From NCBI RefSeq assembly GCF_000498395.2, contig NZ_CP010979.1, positions 1,860,001 through 1,924,000 of the forward strand: a stretch of 64,000 nt of DNA, written 5' to 3'. Each line of letters starts with the position of its first letter. The stretch's first letter is position 1. The position numbers and the translations under genes were made by a program. The notes below the pieces were generated by a model. The model ran no database searches. It worked only from the letters and a program-made list of their open reading frames with translations, and was not told the DNA's origin. Positions 56,101 to 62,310 of the stretch are shown one piece after another. Source of the stretch: Pseudomonas putida S13.1.2. GTDB lineage: Bacteria; Pseudomonadota; Gammaproteobacteria; Pseudomonadales; Pseudomonadaceae.

Positions 56101-56445
56101 GAAGCTGCGCACGGTGTCGCCGTTGCGGTTGATCACCGCGCTCAGCTGGCCGTGTTCGTCGTAGCGGTACTGGGTGAGCGTTTCGACCGCCTCATTGTTG
56201 ACCACGCGCTTGATGTCGGTCAGGCGCCCCAGCGGGTTGTCGTAGTGCAAGTGCACGCGGGTGCCGCCGGTGGCGCTGATGTCGGTCAGCGTGCCGTCGG
56301 GCGTGCGGGTGAAGTGCAGGAAGTGGCCGAGGGCGTTCTCGATGCGTTGCAGCGGCACTTCGGTGTTGGTGTCCGGCACTTCTCTAGATTGTCGAGGGTT
56401 TGCAGGAGGTAATGAGCCACCTTGGATACAGGCCCGCACAATCAC
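53197..56445 (-). CDS. Displaced Rhs tip with PD-(D/E)XK-like nuclease (copy B)
   Basis: Nearly identical to the full-length Rhs from EVPDTNTEVPLQRIEN onward (about 56382 down), with full YD repeats and an RHS core (DPISLQGGYNLYEYAPSAL, TWIDPLGL). The ~125-aa tip has RVRADFVARDAQGNLHVFEV then KHG: the D...E-x-K order of restriction-endonuclease folds, followed by LTKNQKAA. The 5' edge (56382-56445) is a frameshifted, diverged stretch of the same gene. There is no PAAR, membrane or start region, so it should not be made alone. Confidence 0.8.
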   Translation of the reverse strand: MIVRACIQGGSLPPANPRQSREVPDTNTEVPLQRIENALGHFLHFTRTPDGTLTDISATGGTRVHLHYDNPLGRLTDIKRVVNNEAVETLTQYRYDEHGQLSAVINRNGDTVRSFSYANGLMVTHSNALGLGCHYRWQTLGDKPRVVEHWTSDGEHYHFRYDLDSRTSCATDVLGRELQVQYNADHRVVASRDYGGERYAIELDEHGNMVGLDLPDGIRLAFKYDEYARLLQETDPLGRKIQYEYHHLTTLVTKVSYPDGSTWQARYDDKGNLLAEIDALGQMTEYLNSDDGLPHTIIDATYKSKYLWWNTLAQVERYQDCSGKSTYYRYDERQHLVAVTDALNQTTTLERKPDGEVQRISHPDGTTETFTYNVYGQVLSHTDGKGQTTRLMRTARGLPSSRQDAKGQRVRYEYDKAIRLTALVNENNATYSFAYDVSDRLSEEVRVDNLTRRFSYNVGGHLTRLDEIGYGENAERPERHTLFERDAIGRLIAKINRDTSQTFAYDDGDRLLSIGRQPTGIGKQLGITEEKLEYAYDLLGRLTQEITPDGTLGYEYDPLSNLTTLTLPDGRKVNHLYYGSGHLHQLNLDGLVISDMERDDLHREVYRTQGKLTSCFGYDAMGRKAWQFASTLSADKLSQVHNTGVNTSLLVEHAYNPIHRRYQYDPAGELVRTLDKLRGEIKYEYEANGQLRSRDTGSLVGSEEFRYDPAANRLDFNARQFDKVKDNRIKQWRDQEYRYDPWGNLIEKRSGHSKQQSFSYDCENRLVRAETLVNGKLESRGEYRYDSLGRRVAKQAEINGEVEQKRFLWQGLRMLREETPGQNILYLYEPGSYAPLARVDRVEGEGQKVYYFHTDQIGTPLELTDSEGEIVWQATYRSWGAVEQLPVSKVEQDLRFQGQYFDGETGLHYSLFRYYDPETGRFITQDPISLQGGYNLYEYAPSALTWIDPLGLCKSAASGEKGRSKAMHDLERNGFKIVAEEVTMKVNGSRVRADFVARDAQGNLHVFEVKHGAGSLTKNQKAAGVFDMSNPANTTQHLGGGTIKPSNGTAAKLKVDTKSARGKLLGGKGAVHDAIFNVLKYG

Positions 56446-56544
56446 CTATACACGTTTAGCGAACGTGACTTTTGACAATGACAAAAATAATTATATTAAC
56501 TAAGGCGGCTTCATTCCAGCCGCTCGACAGTATCGGCTAACGGA

Positions 56545-56576
56545 AAAATAGTTGAAGCTGGCACCCCAACTATTTT
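56545..56576. repeat. Inverted repeat with loop GAAGCTGGCA, second copy
   Basis: AAAATAGTTG (56545-56554) pairs with CAACTATTTT (56567-56576) around AAGCTGGCACCC. The A/T-rich flanks could make it a two-way terminator. It lies between immunity gene A and Rhs copy B. Confidence 0.55.
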
Positions 56577-56657
56577 CAATAGCTTTTTTAACATCTATTT
56601 TTCAACAATGTCACATAAGAACAAAAACCGAAGCCAGACTAAAAAAGCCTCAAAAAA

Positions 56658-57005
56658 TCAATCGTAAACACCATCTTGCTGAGATTTTTCGATAAATATA
56701 TCCTGCAAGTCACCCTGAATATCTTCACCATCTAATTTTACAACAAAATCGCCCTCAAGGTCATCCGGAAAATGGACACCATCCAACGTCCCAAGCACTA
56801 CAGAAGCGCTGTCTGCGATAACGATTTTAAAAAAGTTAATGATATCATGTTTTTGAGTATCATCTAGCGATGCTAGAGCATTACGCGCACGAGCATATGA
56901 GTCCTTATCTCCGTTGACGGGCTTAGTAAGAGAATTTTTATATTGAGGGAAGTTTTTCTCAAACAATTCGGAATAAATAGCATCAACAAATTTATTATCA
57001 CCCAT
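56658..57005 (-). CDS. Immunity protein for the SHH toxin (copy A)
   Basis: 115-aa acidic protein (MGDNKFVDAIYSELFEKNFP, later FPDDLEGDFVVKLDGEDIQG), starting 12 bases after the full-length Rhs stop. No named domain was recognised. The high Asp/Glu content suits binding to a basic nuclease tip. Assignment is by position. Confidence 0.7.
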   Translation of the reverse strand: MGDNKFVDAIYSELFEKNFPQYKNSLTKPVNGDKDSYARARNALASLDDTQKHDIINFFKIVIADSASVVLGTLDGVHFPDDLEGDFVVKLDGEDIQGDLQDIFIEKSQQDGVYD

Positions 57006-57017
57006 AAATTTCTCCCT

Positions 57018-60000
57018 CTACTTCCGCATTTCTGGATACATAGATTTATTCAGAGCGATTAGCTCCTGTAGCTTTTCATTCGGCACTTCGGGATAAACAC
57101 GCCTAAGTTCTCTAATGTCGCGCGCAACCACATCACGAGCACTAGTAAAAGGGAGTCCTGTCCTGGGATTTATACTACTTCTAGACACAATTCCTACACC
57201 TTCTTTAGAAACTGTATGTCCTACTCGGGGTACCAGCATAGCAGGCCCTGTAGCAGGATCGTAGCCCTCGACAAGGTCTTTCATCAAATTTTTCTGCCCA
57301 ACATGATGTGAGTCTAGGCCTAGATTCTTCCCTTTAACTGCATTTTTGTTTGCCTGATGGGTACTAACATCCCACTTATCACACGCTAGCCCTAATGAGT
57401 CTATCCAGGACTGAGTGTTTTTCGCATACTGATAAAGATTATCACCACCAAACAAACCAACAGGATCTTGTGTTACAAATCTCCCCAATGCCGGATCATA
57501 ATAACGAAAAGTGTTGTAATGCAGCGCAGTCTCGCGGTCGAAGTACTGTCCCTGGAATCTTAGATTTTGCTCTACCCCATTGACCGTTAGCTGCTCTATC
57601 TCCCCCCAAGAACGATACGTCGCCTGCCAAACGATCTTGCCATCGGTATCGGTCAACTCCAAAGGCGTGCCAATCTGATCCGTATGGAAGTAATAGACCT
57701 TCTGCCCTTCCCCTTCAACCTGATCAACCCGCGCCAACGGCGCATAGCTTCCCGGCTCGTACAGGTACAGAATGTTCTGTCCAGGCGTCTCCTCACGCAG
57801 CATCCTCAGCCCCTGCCAGAGGAAGCGCTTCTGTTCGACCTCACCGTTGATCTCAGCCTGCTTGGCCACCCGCCGCCCAAGGCTGTCGTACCGGTACTCG
57901 CCTCGGCTTTCCAGCTTGCCGTTAACCAACGTCTCCGCCCGCACAAGCCGGTTCTCGCAGTCATAACTAAAGCTCTGCAGCTTGCTGTACCCAGAGCGCT
58001 TCTCGATCAGGTTGCCCCACGGGTCGTAGCGGTACTCCTGGTCCCGCCACTGTTTGATCCGGTTGTCCTTGACTTTGTCGAACTGCCGCGCATTGAAGTC
58101 CAACCGGTTGGCTGCCGGGTCGTAGCGGAACTCTTCACTGCCTACCAGCGAGCCGGTATCACGGCTACGCAACTGGCCGTTGGCTTCATATTCGTATTTG
58201 ATCTCGCCACGCAGCTTGTCGAGGGTGCGCACCAGTTCACCGGCCGGGTCGTACTGGTAACGGCGGTGAATCGGGTTGTACGCATGCTCCACCAGCAGCG
58301 AGGTATTCACGCCAGTGTTATGCACCTGCGAGAGCTTGTCAGCCGACAAGGTTGACGCAAACTGCCACGCCTTGCGCCCCATGGCGTCATAACCGAAGCA
58401 ACTGGTGAGCTTGCCTTGGGTGCGGTACACCTCGCGGTGCAGGTCATCGCGCTCCATGTCACTGATCAGCAGCCCGTCCAGGTTCAACTGGTGCAGGTGG
58501 CCGCTGCCGTAGTACAGGTGATTGACCTTGCGGCCATCCGGCAGGGTCAGCGTGGTCAGGTTGCTGAGTGGGTCGTACTCGTAGCCGAGCGTGCCGTCAG
58601 GGCTGATTTCTTTGGTCAGCCGACCGAGCAGATCGTAGGCGTACTCAAGCTTTTCTTCCGTGATCCCAAGCTGCTTGCCGATCCCGGTCGGTTGCCGCTC
58701 GATGCTCAGCAACCGGTCACCGTCGTCATAGGTGAATCGCTGTTGTGCGTCGCTATTCAGTTTGGCGATCAGCCGGCCAATGGCATCACGCTCGAACAGC
58801 GTATGGCGCTCTGGCCGCTCGGCATTCTCGCCATAGCCAATCTCATCCACTCGTGTGAGATGGCCACCGACGTTGTAGCTGAAGCGCCGGGTCAGGTTAT
58901 CCACCCGTACTTCTTCGCTCAGCCGGTCCGACACGTCGTAGGCAAAGCTGTACGTGGCGTTGTTCTCGTTGACCAGCGCGGTCAGGCGAATGGCCTTGTC
59001 GTACTCGTAGCGAACCCGCTGGCCCTTGGCATCCTGGCGGCTGCTCGGCAGGCCGCGGGCGGTGCGCATCAGGCGGGTGGTCTGGCCCTTGCCGTCGGTG
59101 TGGCTGAGTACCTGGCCGTAGACGTTGTAGGTGAAGGTTTCGGTGGTGCCGTCCGGGTGGCTGATGCGCTGCACTTCGCCGTCGGGCTTGCGTTCCAGCG
59201 TGGTGGTCTGGTTCAGCGCGTCCGTTACCGCGACCAGGTGCTGGCGCTCGTCATAGCGGTAGTACGTACTCTTGCCCGAGCAGTCCTGAAAACGCTCGAC
59301 CTGGGCCAGGGTGTTCCACCACAGGTACTTGGACTTGTAGGTCGCATCAATGATGGTGTGCGGCAGGCCGTCATCGCTGTTCAGGTACTCGGTCATCTGG
59401 CCGAGGGCATCGATTTCGGCGAGCAGGTTGCCCTTGTCGTCGTAGCGCGCCTGCCAGGTGCTGCCATCCGGGTAGCTGACTTTGGTCACCAGCGTGGTCA
59501 GGTGGTGGTACTCGTACTGGATCTTGCGCCCCAGTGGATCGGTTTCTTCCAGCAGGCGGGCGTATTCATCGTACTTGAAGGCGAGCCGGTTGCCGTCTGG
59601 CAGGCCCAGGCCGACCATGTTGCCGTGCTCGTCCAGCTCGATGGTGTAACGCTCGCCACCGTAGTCGCGGCTGGCGACCACGCGGTGGTCGGCGTTGTAC
59701 TGCACTTGCAGCTCACGGCCGAGCACGTCGGTGGCGCAGCTGGTGCGGCTGTCGAGGTCGTAGCGGAAGTGGTAATGCTCGCCGTCACTGGTCCAGTGTT
59801 CGACCACGCGCGGCTTGTCGCCCAGGGTTTGCCAACGGTAGTGGCAGCCCAGCCCCAGGGCGTTGCTGTGGGTCACCATCAGGCCGTTGGCGTAGCTGAA
59901 GCTGCGCACGGTGTCGCCGTTGCGGTTGATCACCGCGCTCAGCTGGCCGTGTTCGTCGTAGCGGTACTGGGTGAGCGTTTCGACCGCCTCATTGTTGACC

Positions 60001-61211
60001 ACGCGCTTGATGTCGGTCAGGCGCCCCAGCGGGTTGTCGTAGTGCAAGTGCACGCGGGTGCCGCCGGTGGCGCTGATGTCAGTCAGCATGCCGTCGGGTG
60101 TGCGGGTGAAGTGCAGGAAGTGGCCGAGGGCGTTCTCGATGCGTTGCAGCGGCACTTCGGTGTTGGTGTCGGGCACTTCGCCGAAGTAGAAGAACAGGTT
60201 GTCGAGGGTCTGCAGGATGTAATGGCCACCCTCGGTGCACACCAGGTACACCTGCTCATGCGGGTTGTAGATTCGTTCGCCCGGTTGCAGGGTCACGAAC
60301 GGGACTTCGCGGCCTTGGTTGTCGGTGAGGTAGATGAATGCACCCTGGCGGCGCAGGCTCTGCTCCCAGGGCAGCACCCAGCCGCGACCGAGCACGCTGT
60401 CGACCGTCAGGTCGCTGGCGTAGAAGCGCGACCACTCGATCGGCATCAGTCCCGGCAGGCTGAAGTCGATTTCATCGGGGATCAGCTTGCGGCCCGTGGT
60501 GAGATCGACCGGGTTGCCGACCAGGCCGCCGATCGCCTTGCGGGCCACGGGTTCGACCACGTAGCGGCTGGCCACTTCACCGGCGACGAAGCCGGCAGTG
60601 AACTTTAGCGCGCAAGGCATGATGGCTTTCATGCCGGCTTGGGTACCGGCCTTGATCAGCTGGGCAATACCGCCTGCGGCACCGGCGATGGCCATCAGCA
60701 CATCCACGGTGGTGCGCAGCCATTCCGGGACTTCATCGTCCACGGGCAGGTAGCGGTGGGTGCCGCCGCCGATGATGACGTTGTCAGAACCACCGGAAAT
60801 GGTCGCGCCGCAGGTCAGCTTGTCGCCCTTGCGCGCAGCGGCCACGCTGTTGATGAACACATTGGTCGAGCCTTCGGCAATTTGCACCGGCCCCGGGTGT
60901 TTGTCGCAGGCGCCAATGCTTTTTTCAACACGCGCAGCCTTGCGGCTGTTGATGAATACATTGGGTGAGGCAGTGGTTATCGTCCCTGAAGGGGACGAGA
61001 ACATACTGCCTATCGCCTCTCCGGCAGCGGTCAGCAAGCTGCCTCCAATACCAGCTGCAAGGCCGGCCAGCAACGCCACGCCAAACCCGCAGGTGAACGT
61101 GGCGATCGCCACCGTGGCAACCAGTGCGATACCCAGGGCGGCGCCGATCAGGAAGCCCCCCAACGCGCTGGTGTGCGATATCTCGTCGCCGAACCTGGCC
61201 GCTTCGAACAT
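57018..61211 (-). CDS. Full-length PAAR-Rhs type VI effector with SHH-type nuclease tip
   Basis: 1397-aa polymorphic effector. The N-terminus MFEAARFGDEISHTSALGG is a prePAAR motif followed by hydrophobic helices (~20-75). The PAAR domain is at ~80-150 (SPNVFINSRKAARVEKSIG, GSTNVFINSVAAARKGDKLT). A second hydrophobic part (~165-215), a long YD-repeat shell and the RHS core (DPVGLFGGDNLYQYAKNTQ, SWIDSLGL) follow, then a ~145-aa tip with GLDSHHVGQKNLMKDLVEGY, matching Tox-SHH of the HNH/Endo VII group. It would be loaded on VgrG and injected into neighbours. The second core motif reads DSLG instead of DPxG. It follows two chaperone genes and vgrG and is the only copy with a complete front end. 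Confidence 0.9.
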   Translation of the reverse strand: MFEAARFGDEISHTSALGGFLIGAALGIALVATVAIATFTCGFGVALLAGLAAGIGGSLLTAAGEAIGSMFSSPSGTITTASPNVFINSRKAARVEKSIGACDKHPGPVQIAEGSTNVFINSVAAARKGDKLTCGATISGGSDNVIIGGGTHRYLPVDDEVPEWLRTTVDVLMAIAGAAGGIAQLIKAGTQAGMKAIMPCALKFTAGFVAGEVASRYVVEPVARKAIGGLVGNPVDLTTGRKLIPDEIDFSLPGLMPIEWSRFYASDLTVDSVLGRGWVLPWEQSLRRQGAFIYLTDNQGREVPFVTLQPGERIYNPHEQVYLVCTEGGHYILQTLDNLFFYFGEVPDTNTEVPLQRIENALGHFLHFTRTPDGMLTDISATGGTRVHLHYDNPLGRLTDIKRVVNNEAVETLTQYRYDEHGQLSAVINRNGDTVRSFSYANGLMVTHSNALGLGCHYRWQTLGDKPRVVEHWTSDGEHYHFRYDLDSRTSCATDVLGRELQVQYNADHRVVASRDYGGERYTIELDEHGNMVGLGLPDGNRLAFKYDEYARLLEETDPLGRKIQYEYHHLTTLVTKVSYPDGSTWQARYDDKGNLLAEIDALGQMTEYLNSDDGLPHTIIDATYKSKYLWWNTLAQVERFQDCSGKSTYYRYDERQHLVAVTDALNQTTTLERKPDGEVQRISHPDGTTETFTYNVYGQVLSHTDGKGQTTRLMRTARGLPSSRQDAKGQRVRYEYDKAIRLTALVNENNATYSFAYDVSDRLSEEVRVDNLTRRFSYNVGGHLTRVDEIGYGENAERPERHTLFERDAIGRLIAKLNSDAQQRFTYDDGDRLLSIERQPTGIGKQLGITEEKLEYAYDLLGRLTKEISPDGTLGYEYDPLSNLTTLTLPDGRKVNHLYYGSGHLHQLNLDGLLISDMERDDLHREVYRTQGKLTSCFGYDAMGRKAWQFASTLSADKLSQVHNTGVNTSLLVEHAYNPIHRRYQYDPAGELVRTLDKLRGEIKYEYEANGQLRSRDTGSLVGSEEFRYDPAANRLDFNARQFDKVKDNRIKQWRDQEYRYDPWGNLIEKRSGYSKLQSFSYDCENRLVRAETLVNGKLESRGEYRYDSLGRRVAKQAEINGEVEQKRFLWQGLRMLREETPGQNILYLYEPGSYAPLARVDQVEGEGQKVYYFHTDQIGTPLELTDTDGKIVWQATYRSWGEIEQLTVNGVEQNLRFQGQYFDRETALHYNTFRYYDPALGRFVTQDPVGLFGGDNLYQYAKNTQSWIDSLGLACDKWDVSTHQANKNAVKGKNLGLDSHHVGQKNLMKDLVEGYDPATGPAMLVPRVGHTVSKEGVGIVSRSSINPRTGLPFTSARDVVARDIRELRRVYPEVPNEKLQELIALNKSMYPEMRK

Positions 61212-61217
61212 GAGGGG

Positions 61218-61682
61218 TTACTCCTGTTCGCCGGGCTCGGAACGGCTTACGGGCGTGCGCGGAGTGAAGCTCGCCAGCAGGTTGTCCCAGTCCTGGTTCT
61301 GTTCGGCACTGAAATCGGCCTGTGCAGTGGTGGAGAAGATCAGCGCACGGCCAGGGCTGATGATGAAGGCCGCCTGGCGCTGGTAAAGCGGGCGGCCTTG
61401 GTTCATGTAATAGGCGTCGATCTGAATACCAGCAATGGGTGCGGTAGCAGAAAGCGCGACGGCCTTGTTGCCCAAACGGGTGTAGCCACGCAGCTTGGAG
61501 GTCAGCATCTTGACCTGGCGATCGACATAGGCCTGCAGGGCTTCGTCTGGCAGCAAGGTGTCACGCGAGATGGTGATGCTCAACGGCGCGGGAACACTGG
61601 CACCCAAGACGAACATGTTGACCGTGCGGTCCTCGAACCCTGCTGGCAGCGCTATGCCGCCTTCCTGCAACTCGTAATCCAT
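61218..61682 (-). CDS. DcrB/DUF1795 (Eag-type) effector chaperone 1
   Basis: 154-aa protein: MDYELQEGGIALPAGFEDRT, VPAPLSITISRDTLLPDEAL, FIISPGRALIFSTTAQADFS. This is the DUF1795 pattern of EagT6/EagR chaperones, which shield the N-terminal hydrophobic helices of PAAR-Rhs effectors until loading. It ends six bases before the full-length Rhs start. It is cytoplasmic, with no signal peptide. Confidence 0.87.
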   Translation of the reverse strand: MDYELQEGGIALPAGFEDRTVNMFVLGASVPAPLSITISRDTLLPDEALQAYVDRQVKMLTSKLRGYTRLGNKAVALSATAPIAGIQIDAYYMNQGRPLYQRQAAFIISPGRALIFSTTAQADFSAEQNQDWDNLLASFTPRTPVSRSEPGEQE

Positions 61683-61715
61683 GCGATGAAAATTCCTGAT
61701 AACAAAAAATGGGGG

Positions 61716-62300
61716 TCAGCTCAGCGCGAAGCCATCGAGCATGCGGTCAAACTCGGCCAGCCACTGGCTCAGGCCCGGCTTGCTGGGGTCGATTACGCAT
61801 GAGATATCCAGCCATTGCAGTGACTCGCTGCCGGCGATGGGCACCAGCGCGCCGACCAGGCGACCATGACGGGGCTCGTGGCCGGCATTGAAGTGAAAAT
61901 CCACCACTTTGGCGGGGTTGCCGACCAGGTGGCAGTCACGTTTGCGAATCACGCGCAGTTGCGGGCTCATTTCGCGCAAGGCCTCGATTGCACGCTCGAA
62001 CAATTGCTCCAGCGGCTGCCTGGCGCGTACATCACGGCGGCGGATGCTGAGGCTGACTGGCTCGCCTTCATGCTCAAGGGTGGTCTGGATATCGCGGAAA
62101 CGAAAGCCAACTGGAAATTGCAGGTTGAAACCCGCGAAGGTGAAACCGCTGGCCACATCCTGCAGCACTGCCGGCACGGGTTCCGGTGTGGGCACAGGTT
62201 CGGGCACATGAGCAGCTTCTGCCAGCTTGGCCAGGCGCGCTGCCTCCTCTTGCGCTTCGCGCCTGGCGGAGATGCGGTCGTAGATCGAGGGCTTGTACAT
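61716..62300 (-). CDS. DcrB/DUF1795-like (Eag-type) chaperone 2
   Basis: 194-aa protein with an N-terminal charged helix (YDRISARREAQEEAARLAKL), a Pro/Glu linker (PEPVPTPEPVP) and a DUF1795-like domain from residue ~50 (FAGFNLQFPVGFRFRDIQTT, HEGEPVSLSIRRRDV, then SQWLAEFDRMLDGFAL). It lies between vgrG (10 bases) and chaperone 1 (33 bases). It may pair with chaperone 1 on the two hydrophobic regions of the Rhs N-terminus, or link chaperone and VgrG. The exact role is inferred. Confidence 0.72.
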   Translation of the reverse strand: MYKPSIYDRISARREAQEEAARLAKLAEAAHVPEPVPTPEPVPAVLQDVASGFTFAGFNLQFPVGFRFRDIQTTLEHEGEPVSLSIRRRDVRARQPLEQLFERAIEALREMSPQLRVIRKRDCHLVGNPAKVVDFHFNAGHEPRHGRLVGALVPIAGSESLQWLDISCVIDPSKPGLSQWLAEFDRMLDGFALS

Positions 62301-62310
62301 GTACCTTGCC

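Noticed and set aside
54814..60608. Very long plus-strand ORFs (up to 730 codons) opposite the Rhs genes
   Set aside because: They recur opposite every Rhs copy, have Val/Gln/Ala-rich low-complexity products and no ribosome sites. They follow from the codon bias of the YD repeats on the other strand.
45556..61211. CRISPR-like or tandem repeat array
   Set aside because: The repetition comes from protein YD repeats and from duplicated gene copies of kilobase size. There are no short identical repeats with regular spacers.
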